The notes under the pieces: generated by a model
Database searches by the model: none
Seen by the model: only the letters and a program-made list of their open reading frames with translations
Told to the model about the DNA's origin: nothing
From: Spongospora subterranea
Taxonomy: Eukaryota > Endomyxa > Phytomyxea > Plasmodiophorida > Plasmodiophoridae
Assembly: GCA_900404475.1 (NCBI GenBank)
Contig: OUQQ01000610.1
Span: 1 to 12,283 of the forward strand
Length of the DNA stretch: 12,283 bases
Direction: 5' to 3'
Part shown: piece after piece, positions 1 through 8,129 of the stretch
Position numbering within the stretch: position 1 is the stretch's first letter
How the letters are laid out: each line of letters starts with the position of its first letter
Program-made: the position numbers and the translations under genes

Positions 1-186
1 CAAGTGGGTTAAACAACAAGCCACAGCTCGGAAATAAGAAGTCACCTTCTTTTGCACCGCCAGTTTCAACATTGTGGAGCCAGCTGATAGTCCTCATTGA
101 CTAACTTCACAAGAGCGACTACGGTTGCTAGAGATCGTCAGGTCCACGACAGCGCTTACACTGATGTATAGCACTCCCACTGTTTT

Positions 187-204
187 GTACAGTATACACT
201 GTAC
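187..204. promoter_or_regulatory. TGTAC-type inverted repeat upstream of the coiled-coil gene
   Basis: GTACAGT at 187-193 is followed after four bases by its exact reverse complement ACTGTAC at 198-204. It ends 93 bp before the first ATG of the coiled-coil gene (298). The same core recurs as palindromes upstream of the TMEM135-like gene (4885-4916 and 5013-5026), so it may be a shared binding site for a dimeric regulator. The palindrome is seen; the regulatory role is inference. Confidence 0.4.
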
Positions 205-297
205 ACAACGTGAGTACGTTACAAAGTACCATAACCGCTGTGCTTTGAGTCTTTGACAGTTCCCAGTCCCAGCCAGTCCCCAGTTCTGTATTCGACA

Positions 298-1514
298 ATG
301 GTGGTAAATGTAATGGAACAGCCTATCAGTCTTAGAGGGATTATAGACATCGACAGGATCGAGTCCATTTTGCAATCGTTTTCTGCTCGTCTTTCTGCAC
401 AGGATGCTAGTATTACTGCCTTGACTTCTACGAATTCCAAATACGACTCCCTATATGATATCATCAAGAATGGTGTTGATCGGGTTATCGAGTCCACAGA
501 CAGAAGGTTGGCCCATATCGAATCGCAGTTCCGTTTCCAGGAAGCAATTCAGGCGCGTCTGGAAGCAACAGAGTGCCTGCTGGAAAGTGCTGTTCGCGAC
601 CTAAAATTAAAGGCTGATCTTAACTCATTACAAGACCTGAGGGTCCAACTCACTGGCGACATGAACGATTTATCAGCATCAATCGAGAAACGATTATCAG
701 ATAGTGATGTTGTTATCAGGTTAGAGAACGGCCACCGACAACTGGCTAAACAGATGAATGCGCTACAAGATATGCTCTCATGCAAAGTTGACCGCATCGA
801 AATTCCATTAATTCAGACTGCAGGAGAAAGGGTTAAGGCCTCAGATGATTTTAGAATCCAGGCTGGACCCCGACTGGATAAACTTGAAGACGAATTATGT
901 CAAGCATTATCGGCTCTAGAGGCGAAAGAGGAGCGCGCTGCTGTTGTCGAGCGAATGCAAGCTATATACAAAGAATTCCAGAAACGCCCCGATCGCGATG
1001 TCATCGAGAAGACTCTTGAGCTTCCTTTGGATGAACTTCGAAAAAAATGCGAAATTCTGCAATGCGACATTGCTTTGATTCAGCCTCAAAACGTTGCTGA
1101 TGTATTACAAAGCCAGAGCAAGCACATCAAAAAGATTTTGGACGACTTTGAAGCAATGCAGAAGCAGATCTCTCAGCTTGACCTTCAGGTATGACAATTT
1201 CCGTTTTGGATTGCTGGCAACATGTAATCTTACTATCTGAATTGTTTATATAGGTGAAAAGCAGGGCAACCGTACGCTTGCTTGATAAGAAAGCTGACAA
1301 AACATATTGTGAGCAATTAGTTCACGAAACAAGTATGAATGGGGATCAAAAGCTTGCTACAACTGTTGTGAGCATTGAAGCGTTGAAAAGGCAAGTTGTA
1401 GAATTGAAGAGTCTGCAAAACGAGGTCGATAAGAAGCTTGATGTATCGCTAAAATTCCTTGATTGGTTCAGCTCCATTCATCTTGATAAACATATTGATT
1501 CTGCACCGTTTTGA
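298..1514 (+). CDS. Coiled-coil protein, two exons, function unknown
   Basis: Exons 298-1188 and 1254-1514 join in frame (383 residues) across a 65-nt intron that starts GTATGA and ends TATATAG. The ATG at 298 has a good context (A at -3, G at +4); a second in-frame ATG at 313 is also possible. After about 20 residues nearly the whole protein is charged heptad-like sequence without membrane segments or enzyme motifs, so it is a long alpha-helical, probably oligomeric protein. Short K-x-D motifs recur (KAD, KVD, KAD, KLD), a spacing also met in some ciliary coiled-coil families, but this is not diagnostic. It ends 106 bp from the converging GT60 gene. A cytoskeletal or flagellar scaffold is a guess based on composition and on the flagellar gene elsewhere in the window. 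Confidence 0.8.
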
Positions 1515-1620
1515 TCATCATACTCAGTTGTTTTAATACTAATTCTACTGTAACTCTGCATTACTAATAACTTTAGAGTAGACCCACTGATACTCAAAAA
1601 AGAAATTCCTATTTTTGGTT

Positions 1621-3464
1621 TTATTTCATTAGTTTGATTTTCCCTTCCCATATTTTTTTCTTCCAATTATATCGCTGTCCACAGCGACCCGTAGAATTGC
1701 CCTCGAGTTTAATGCCTGCAAAATCAAGATATTCCTCGTATGTTCGCTCGGTCCCCATCCCCAAGAACTCCAATTCCGATCGATCGAACGCAATCAGTTC
1801 GTCGCCGGGTAGCGATGTTCCCAAAATATGGCGAGCTCGCGCCGTTGACAGTTCCCCAGCCTGCAACCCACCAATACTTCACAATTCTGCCAATTAATAA
1901 GAAATATGATCCCATGTTGCTTACATTGTGCCAATCACTGGATTCAGCGTATACATTCTTATCTCGTCCTCCATATTTATGGTCAATCAGATTCTTACTA
2001 GGGGTGAACATGTCCCAGCCTGAAGTCCATAAACGTGATGCAATTCTATACTGAAGTTTAGGTATGGCAATGGTCGCTATTTGAAAACGTACAGAAGTTC
2101 CTCGCCGTGAAATATGTATGGGATATATTTGTCAAAGGGGACGTCAACAACCCATCTGGATGGGCCGATAATAAATCCGCCTCCCATGAAAGGCGATACA
2201 CATGTTGTTAACGAGCCATCGTCGGCGACCGCTATGCCTTCAGATCGATTATCTTCATAGCACCAGTCGCTCTCTTGGACGAATAACCCAGGCGGAGCGT
2301 CATCATGTTGTCGAGTTGAACAAATCCTTCATAAATGAAAATGAATGATACGCCGAAAACAATTATTTGTTATCTTTAGTTGGTTACCATGGTGGGTTGA
2401 TATCCTCAAACTCAGCATCATCTCCTGGTGGATAGTGGGTGATGATATTCTTTCTGGGATTGGGTAGTTTACTAAGCTGTGCAATGATGTTGGTATCCCA
2501 ATGCTTCCTGAAATGGCTGTGCCTACGTCCGAATCATCACCTATGGCCTCATTTTAAAAGGGCAAACAAAGACTTACGAATCAATCTGCATGTAATACTC
2601 CTCTCCCTCTAACAGTTTTGATGCGATATATCGAGCATGCGTTGGACCATGACCTTCTCGCGATGTCAATCGGACGTGCCGAACCTGTTTTCGATATTTT
2701 TCCGGAAGCATCGAGTCGCAAGGGACATCATCGCTGCCTTCTTCCAATTTCACTTGATCAACTAACCCCACGATGATATTCTCTGGATATTTCGCTTTTT
2801 TAAACAGCTCCACCAATGTTGCTGGGCATAGATCATCCCGGAAACTGGCGAGTGAGACAAATATCATTCCTTTGCCTGCAGGAGACTTCAGTGCGTGTAG
2901 TATTCGCTTTTTGAACGACACGACATCTTCGGTATAATGAGGAATATCCTGGCCCGTATACATATGAACATCACTTGTGAGCACCTTTCCCAGTTCCGCC
3001 TTCTTTTGTTTCTTTATTTTGCCCTGAATTTTCTCCAGGCCTTCCTTGGCATTATTTGCTCTATCCTTTGGAACTGGTGGGACAATGCCCAGAACTTTAT
3101 CAGCGATTCCCTGATTGGTGACCTGCATGGGTTGATTTTTTTCGACTCTGCGTGGTACATCAGGAATTGACGAGCGAGGTTGGCGCTTTTTTAGTTGAGC
3201 GTTTTTGCGTCTATTTCTCGTGAATTTGTGGTCCACATCCTGCTGTCCCTCTGATAATACACCAGCTTGTTTTACAGGTTGTGCCATCCCATTCGCAGAG
3301 GATTTGAAGTCTACTAGGAGCAGGGTGACTACCAGTACCAGGGCCGTCAGTACAGCGGAAAACGTTCCAATCCGTGAAATCAGTGACGATTTTGCATACG
3401 CTTTTTGCAATGCAGACTTGGCTTCGATCCCATTATTACTCGTTGGGCGTAGAAAACGCAGCAT
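1621..3464 (-). CDS. GT60-family GlcNAc-transferase (polypeptide alpha-GlcNAc-transferase type), type II membrane protein
   Basis: Five exons on the minus strand, 2578-3464, 2388-2522, 2093-2326, 1925-2045 and 1621-1860, join to a 538-residue protein; introns are 55, 61, 47 and 64 nt. The family transfers GlcNAc from UDP-GlcNAc to hydroxyproline or Ser/Thr of proteins. Residues 32-51 form a hydrophobic signal anchor, followed by a basic stalk. The catalytic domain starts near residue 200 (IFVSLASFRD), with the metal/nucleotide site YYMQIDSH at 290-297, the acidic GEE at 415-417, RLWT at 423-426, H441 in DHKY, and the C-terminal LGMGTERT near 492-499, all matching the GlcNAc (PF11397) pattern. 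The anchor suggests a Golgi location, unlike the cytoplasmic Dictyostelium Skp1 enzyme Gnt1. The start is the first ATG before the anchor; an upstream non-ATG extension is ignored. The acceptor protein is unknown. Confidence 0.92.
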
Positions 3465-3780
3465 AAAAGCCAAGAAATAGAGAAGAGGTAAAGTGCTGTT
3501 CACAGAGTCACCGACTCACCCGTCCACGAGAGCTGTGTTGGTTGGAGGAACATAATGATGTTGCAGTGGTTTTGCCAAGGGCCAAGTACCGGTTGTTTAT
3601 GGGCCACAGTCGTTCAGATGAAGGTAGTCACAGAGTCGCAGCGCCATAATTGTGTGCTGTGATTCAACACCTGCAAAAACGTATTCCGGATGCCACAGGA
3701 TTTTCTAGACCGATCAGAAGGGGTCGCCGACAGGCATTTCCAGCAACGGCATAGCAAATGAGGAAAGGAGTGTGGATAAT
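3465..3780. other. Intergenic region upstream of the GT60 gene
   Basis: This stretch lies between the GT60 start (3464, minus strand) and the weak plus-strand ORF at 3781. It should hold the 5' UTR and promoter of the GT60 gene. A GTGAGT donor-like sequence on the minus strand near 3515-3520 could belong to a 5' UTR intron, but I found no matching acceptor at a normal distance. A short upstream ATG at 3758 opens a 12-codon frame. Nothing else stands out. Confidence 0.4.
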
Positions 3781-4104
3781 ATGCCGGCCAAACTAGTTGG
3801 GCCCGAACGCTCCAGTAACGGCGAGAACCGTGAGCTTATGTTCGATCGTTGCAAAATTTTGTCTCAGTGCCTGAGCAATATTCGGCGTTGTTCCAGGTCT
3901 TTGGACATAACGCCAGACTTAGATATCCAAATTGAGTCGATATTGTATATAAAAGTCACCTGTATTGTTATCACTTACGGGAAGAATGATCACATTCTAT
4001 CAATCATCCACCACCTCGTTCTATTGAACTCGACCGCGAACGGTACCGAAATTTCAAAGTCGGCCAGCGGAGCCTTGTCTAGGATGTGCATAGCAGCATC
4101 GTGA
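3781..4104 (+). CDS. Unidentified 107-residue ORF, weakly supported
   Basis: An uninterrupted ATG-to-TGA frame of 108 codons. The product has a polar N-terminus (to about residue 20), a Cys-containing helical stretch around residues 20-40 and a more hydrophobic part around residues 53-80, with no motif I recognise. The opposite strand over the same bases also contains short coding-like stretches and a GTAAGT donor-like site, so the orientation is not certain. No clean splice partner was found on either strand. It may be a small lineage-specific gene, an exon of a larger gene or chance. The ORF length is its only real support. Confidence 0.25.
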   Translation: MPAKLVGPERSSNGENRELMFDRCKILSQCLSNIRRCSRSLDITPDLDIQIESILYIKVTCIVITYGKNDHILSIIHHLVLLNSTANGTEISKSASGALSRMCIAAS

Positions 4105-4204
4105 ACTCTTAGCTAAATCATGTCGAAGACGACAAGCGATTTCTTAAATGAGGTTTCTTTGACGGCGTCGTGTGGCTTTTGTGGAGCATAAGTCGAATAT
4201 GCAA

Positions 4205-4515
4205 CCCTCACAATGTGACCGTCAAAGATGTCATGCCACGCCTTCTTTAAGAAATACCTCGCTCATGGGTCAAAATCTCGGATCGGGACCTTATTACCGA
4301 GCTCGAGTCCATATCTGACGGCGCTGTGTCTAAGGCTGCAAGGCTGCAGGAACCATCGTCCAATCAGCCTGTAGGTTCTGCACGAGGTTTTCATACCTGG
4401 ATTAGTTGCCATTTTCCCCTTGCCTTCGACTGAACTACCCATTATCCTATTATGGGGGCACCCCAGCGACATTGCGAACTGTTGGTGTTCACTCGACAGA
4501 CAAAATTTTTTTTTT
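4205..4515. repeat. Direct repeat copy 1 (311 bp) ending in a poly-T run at the gap
   Basis: Base-for-base match to 4517-4820 from CCCTCACAATG to the poly-T run, apart from one extra 8-bp unit (AGGCTGCA present twice in tandem at 4333-4348, once in the second copy) and a one-base difference in T-run length (10 against 11). The copy ends directly at the single N. Near-perfect identity over the full length plus the gap position points to an uncollapsed contig overlap or allelic join rather than an old biological repeat. Confidence 0.95.
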
Positions 4516-4516
4516 N
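4516..4516. other. Single ambiguous base (N), scaffold join
   Basis: The only N in the window. It sits between a poly-T run and the restart of the same ~305-bp sequence, the signature of two contigs placed end to end with a nominal one-base gap. Spacing and gene structure across this point should not be trusted. Confidence 0.95.
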
Positions 4517-4820
4517 CCCTCACAATGTGACCGTCAAAGATGTCATGCCACGCCTTCTTTAAGAAATACCTCGCTCATGGGTCAAAATCTCGGATCGGGA
4601 CCTTATTACCGAGCTCGAGTCCATATCTGACGGCGCTGTGTCTAAGGCTGCAGGAACCATCGTCCAATCAGCCTGTAGGTTCTGCACGAGGTTTTCATAC
4701 CTGGATTAGTTGCCATTTTCCCCTTGCCTTCGACTGAACTACCCATTATCCTATTATGGGGGCACCCCAGCGACATTGCGAACTGTTGGTGTTCACTCGA
4801 CAGACAAAATTTTTTTTTTT
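4517..4820. repeat. Direct repeat copy 2 (304 bp)
   Basis: Second copy of 4205-4515, lacking one 8-bp AGGCTGCA unit and with an 11-T tail at 4810-4820. Its right flank (from 4821) continues into unique sequence leading to the TMEM135-like gene, while the left flank of copy 1 (before 4205) is unique too. One true copy joining these two flanks is the simplest reconstruction. Confidence 0.95.
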
Positions 4821-4884
4821 CAAAGTCTTCAAGGGACAAAAATCTTGCCAGTGATGCGGTCGTTGCCCTTTTTGCACCCTTTAT

Positions 4885-4916
4885 GTGTACGGAGTGTACA
4901 CTGTACACCCGTACAC
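4885..4916. promoter_or_regulatory. Nested TGTAC palindromes upstream of the TMEM135-like gene
   Basis: GTGTACA at 4894-4900, one base, then TGTACAC at 4902-4908 form a perfect palindrome. It is enclosed by GTGTACGG (4885-4892) and its reverse complement CCGTACAC (4909-4916), giving an almost perfect 32-bp inverted repeat about 190 bp before the start codon at 5104. The sequence could bind a dimeric factor or form a cruciform. The symmetry is seen; the role is inference. Confidence 0.45.
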
Positions 4917-4940
4917 CAGCCCAGGGCGAGAAGTGGAAGC

Positions 4941-4996
4941 CGGCAACTGTCCGGGCAACTGTCCGGCACCAGTCCGGCAACAGTCCGGCAACGCAG
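4941..4996. repeat. 11-bp minisatellite, about five degenerate units
   Basis: Successive units begin CGGCAACTGTC, CGGGCAACTGTC, CGGCACCAGTC, CGGCAACAGTC and CGGCAACGCAG. Unit length is 11 bp with one 12-bp unit, and variation is confined to a few positions. The array lies between the two TGTAC palindrome clusters in the presumed promoter of the TMEM135-like gene. It is GC-rich compared with its surroundings. Confidence 0.75.
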
Positions 4997-5012
4997 TGTA
5001 TGGGCAGTGTGT

Positions 5013-5026
5013 GTACAGTACTGTAC
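5013..5026. promoter_or_regulatory. Perfect 14-bp TGTAC palindrome
   Basis: GTACAGTACTGTAC is its own reverse complement. It ends 77 bp upstream of the ATG of the TMEM135-like gene. The half-site GTACAGT is identical to that of the inverted repeat at 187-204, which lies at a similar distance before the coiled-coil gene. Confidence 0.5.
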
Positions 5027-5103
5027 TTAACGTTGCAAATCCAAACAGTACTTGTGTGCAATTATCAATCTATCAGGGGCGCAATGATGATCTGAAATCA
5101 TTT

Positions 5104-6924
5104 ATGGATATGACTCACCCTATCAAGTCGCTCATCGCCTCAGACACCAGCGTTCACGCCAAGTTGCCCTCACGTCCGAGGTCAGTGTGAAAACCAATTG
5201 CCATTGGCGCGGTCTCTTCGGGTACTACCTCTCTTTGTAGGCTGCTTACTGAACAAGAAGGTTCGAGCGATGATGAAAATATCATTCCGAACATTTTTGG
5301 ACCGCGTTTTTTCGCTCGTCTCCTAAAACGAGCAGCCATTCGCTCGGCTAAAGGATTCGCATTCGGAACATCAGGTACCTATGAGGATCTAGTAAATATC
5401 GGCGGTTGATAACCAAATGCCTCAGTTCAAATGTTGCTATCCTTGTCTCAATCATTATTACGATGCCCAACATTACGAGCATTTTTCCAATCTTTCTATA
5501 AACTGGAATGTGCCACTAACGCGGTTCGAATGGGACTTTTTGTGGGGTCGTTTTTGGGCATATACGAAACCGGAATGGCTATATGCCAAGCTAAGCTTGC
5601 AGAGCAACCCTTTTTACGGGCAGATCAACGCGAGGATGTAGACTCAATTGTCAAAACTATGTAATTTCCAGTACTGTATCATTTGACATGTATGCACTGA
5701 GCAACAATCTGTAGCACTATAATAAGCGGAGCTGCTGCAGGATTATCGTTGATTCTTGCTCCCAAATCAGTTAGGATTGCTGTTGCTATGTCGTTAGGGG
5801 TGAGGAGCATGGCGTTGCTGTGCGATCTTCTAGTTCAGCGTGGGGCCATACCGGGCTTCCCTCACGCTGATGTCTTGATTATGTCTCTATCATCGGCTAT
5901 TATTACACATGATTGGATGTTTAATCGCTCGACCTTAACGGCATCCTTCAGGCAGTTCCTAGATAAATCAAGTAAGGTATAACCCAGGTTCGTAAAATAA
6001 AATTACTCATAGTTTCCAGGCGGCCATCAACGTATTGTTTTCGAGTGCTATCGCCAATGCATTGAGAAGGCTCCCATTTCACCGTTACAACTTGAAACGT
6101 TAAACTTGGTCAGATCCAATCTTCGACAACCTGCTCTGTCGCTTTCTACAATAAACACATGCACACTTCTTCATCCAGATACAGCAAGCTGTTTATTAGC
6201 AAGCATGTACGTTGTTTCATCACTGTTTCGACACTAATCGCGCACATGATTCTAAAAGTAATTCTTCGATATAGCTTTGAAGTAATAAGAGGTTCATGGC
6301 GCTTAATTCCCTTATACTCATCTGCGTACTTCATTCCGTTGGTGCTCTTCAAATATCGGAAACTTTTTGCAGAACCTATCCGTCAATTATTATATACGTT
6401 GTTCGGTATCGCTCGATCATCTTTGTTTATCGGCTGTTACATGTCAGCCGGTTGGCTGAGTTCATGTCTTCTTCGGTACAGGGCGCTACTCTCCTAGTCA
6501 ATAGATATGTTTTGATGCTTGAATTCGCACAGGAAAGTTGGGTTGCAGATAAAAACCCCTGCTGGGCTGATAACAGGTCTCACCGCCGGTTCCTGTCTGT
6601 TCATTGAAGACCCATCTCGTCGCATGGAACTATCACTGTATACCCTTTCTCAAGCTATTCATTGTCTGATATACGTAAGCCCCTCCGTTTTCCTACTGTA
6701 AATTTCTGTCTCATCTACATTAAAAGCGATCATATATTCTCGGTAAAAACAACTCAGTTAGACTGCCAAGTTCCAGCTCGCTCGCTGTTGCCGCTTTCAT
6801 CGCATCAACTTCTTTCACCTCCTATATGTATGCGTTTGAACCTTCTGTTTTACGTCCCGGCTACCTAAAATTTCTGCAACTAGCCATCGGCCCACTTTCT
6901 ACAGTTCGTCAAATAAAGCCATGA
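5104..6924 (+). CDS. TMEM135-like multi-pass membrane protein, eight exons
   Basis: Exons 5104-5180, 5241-5374, 5426-5660, 5715-5971, 6020-6206, 6275-6475, 6533-6674 and 6727-6924 join in frame to 476 residues (human TMEM135 is about 458). All seven introns are GT-AG, 48-68 nt. Family features in order: basic helix before KGFAFGTS (63-70), NAVRMGLFVGSFLG (102-115), glycine/alanine-rich SGAAAGL (153-159), LLHPDTASC (284-292), GIARSSLF with the CLLR end of exon 6 (361-364), then GLTAGSCLFIE followed by PSRRMELSLY (379-400). The repeated Gly/Ala membrane segments recall the Tim17-like fold noted for this family. TMEM135 relatives are linked to peroxisomes, mitochondria and lipid/cholesterol handling; the exact activity is unsettled. 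The ATG at 5104 is the first in frame. The cysteine-rich N-terminal region of animal homologues is not obvious. Its stop is 29 bp from that of DRC8. Confidence 0.88.
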
Positions 6925-6953
6925 TTTTAAATTTATGATATGTCGAACCCTTG

Positions 6954-7578
6954 TCAAAACGCATCTCGCAACTCTTCCATATCTTTTGCCAAAATCGCAA
7001 CATAGTCTTCATAGTAGATCTTATCGCTGTTTTCATCTTTCGTAATCTTCAGGAATTGTTCCAATTCTTTTTGGCGGAACTTGGTTTCATTCGACGTCAG
7101 CAATTGGATCATTCTGCGAACAGAATCAGTTTCGCGTATCGCAGATGGGAACAAAAATCCCCACGCACCGATAATCGCTGACATAACCTTTTCGCTCATG
7201 ATCAATTACTTTGAAGGCCTGAAGCACAACATCCTCCAAATCGGGACTGTATTCCTGGCTTGCAAGAGCGGAAATGATGAGCGGTTCGAATCGATCCAGC
7301 TTGATGAAATGGGAATCCTCGTCCTCACGTATTTTGGGTATGATTTGGGAGAAGAGTTCCTCTTCGGTGGGATATGACCCGAGATATCTCATTATAGTCC
7401 CCACTTCCCTGCACAATTCATCAGGTTGTTCAAGCAACGCTCGTTAGGATCGTCACCGTTACTCTTTGACGATAATCCCTTTCCCATCTCGGTCGAAGAG
7501 TTCGAACGCCTCCTTGATCCGCTTCCTGATCGGTTCGACGTCCACTGTATTTGGCTCTGCAACATCGCTGCCACCCAT
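6954..7578 (-). CDS. DRC8: Dynein regulatory complex subunit 8 (EF-hand protein, EFCAB2-like)
   Basis: Exons 7463-7578, 7169-7408 and 6954-7113 on the minus strand join to 171 residues (human EFCAB2/DRC8 is about 162); introns are 54 and 55 nt. The protein is a calmodulin-like EF-hand chain. The first loop, residues 29-40 (DRDGKGIIVKEE), keeps Asp at positions 1 and 3, Gly at 6 and Glu at 12 and may bind calcium. The second, residues 108-119 (DHERKGYVSDYR), lacks the final Glu and is probably inactive. The run after loop 1, GTIMRYLGSYPTEEEL, and the later EDVVLQAFKVID closely follow the DRC8 pattern rather than centrin or calmodulin. DRC8 is part of the nexin-dynein regulatory complex that links axonemal doublets and controls dynein, so the organism should make motile flagella. 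The ATG at 7578 has a strong context. A divergent centrin/calmodulin relative is the alternative. Confidence 0.88.
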
Positions 7579-7717
7579 ATCTTGCAACAATTCCGAATAG
7601 TTCGAGCGAGATAGAGACGTACAGATAATCAATCTTGTACTATGGCTACAATAAATTAGGGTCTGTTCGCATCTACGTCTCAACTTCGGAGAGTGGTCGA
7701 GTCAAAAAGACTTAAAA

Positions 7718-8128
7718 TCATTCGTCCGGTTTACTTCGAAATTGGTTCAGCGGTATTGGTGGACGTATTGATTCCTCGTCAATAACAGTGTTATCGTTGA
7801 TAGAGCTTCGGGTAGTTGCGATTTTCGATAAAGGTCCCGATTGGATTCGGTGCTTTGGCAGCGGTCGTGGAGCGGGAGCTGGCTCAGGGATAATCCTGCC
7901 GATACTGTTAGGTATCGCCACCGCTGGAAGAGAAGTCTGGCTTGTAATTGGGGAATCTGAAACAATCGAAAGCGACGACAGATGGTACAACCTGAAAGCG
8001 TTGGCGAGCGTGAAAACCGCCGCGAGCGATATAACCGCCATCAACAACAGGGAAGCGACGAAAGGAATTTTGACCCTTTGGCTGTGAAGCCCTTTTCTGA
8101 TGAAGTCAAATCGATTGTAGTTGTTCAT
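7718..8128 (-). CDS. Orphan single-pass membrane protein, 136 residues
   Basis: Intronless frame from ATG at 8128 to TGA at 7718. A basic N-terminus of about 20 residues precedes one strong hydrophobic segment (about 22-46, alanine/leucine/valine-rich), then a Ser-, Thr- and Pro-rich tail with a PEPAPAPRPLP stretch and polar residues to the end. The layout is that of a type II signal-anchor protein with a short, probably disordered and possibly O-glycosylated lumenal or external tail. I recognise no family. It lies 139 bp upstream of DRC8 on the same strand. It resembles the N-terminal anchor-plus-stalk of a Golgi glycosyltransferase without a catalytic domain, so a missed downstream exon is possible, although the next 140 bp offer no good candidate. 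Confidence 0.6.
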   Translation of the reverse strand: MNNYNRFDFIRKGLHSQRVKIPFVASLLLMAVISLAAVFTLANAFRLYHLSSLSIVSDSPITSQTSLPAVAIPNSIGRIIPEPAPAPRPLPKHRIQSGPLSKIATTRSSINDNTVIDEESIRPPIPLNQFRSKPDE

Positions 8129-8129
8129 A

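Larger units (their letters stand above)
4105..4884. other. Gene-poor stretch containing an assembly join
   Basis: About 780 bp without a supported gene. Most of it is the duplicated segment 4205-4820 around the N at 4516. Several short frames exist on both strands (for example ATG at 4540, plus strand, 65 codons), but the copies disagree in frame because of an 8-bp indel, none has recognisable domains, and minus-strand frames carry internal stops. A minus-strand gene in the single-copy version of this locus cannot be excluded. Confidence 0.5.

Noticed and set aside
94..375. Minus-strand open frame of 93 codons at the left edge
   Set aside because: It begins with TTG rather than ATG, overlaps the start of the well supported coiled-coil gene and has no recognisable motif.
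3990..4523. Minus-strand frame with coding-like peptides across 4523-3990
   Set aside because: It reads through TGA and TAG codons and crosses into the duplicated segment; the resemblance is no better than the antisense plus-strand ORF. No alternative genetic code is supported, because the other genes use normal stops.
4540..4737. Plus-strand ATG frame of 65 codons in repeat copy 2
   Set aside because: It lies wholly in the probably duplicated segment, is frameshifted in copy 1 by the 8-bp indel, and has no family features.
4642..5061. Minus-strand 139-codon frame through the palindromes and minisatellite
   Set aside because: It starts with TTG, and much of its composition comes from repeats and the poly-T run; no splice or domain support.
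6692..6745. A 16-nt microexon flanked by a 15-nt intron in the TMEM135-like gene
   Set aside because: Simply extending exon 8 upstream to an acceptor at 6726 keeps the same frame and needs no ultra-short intron.
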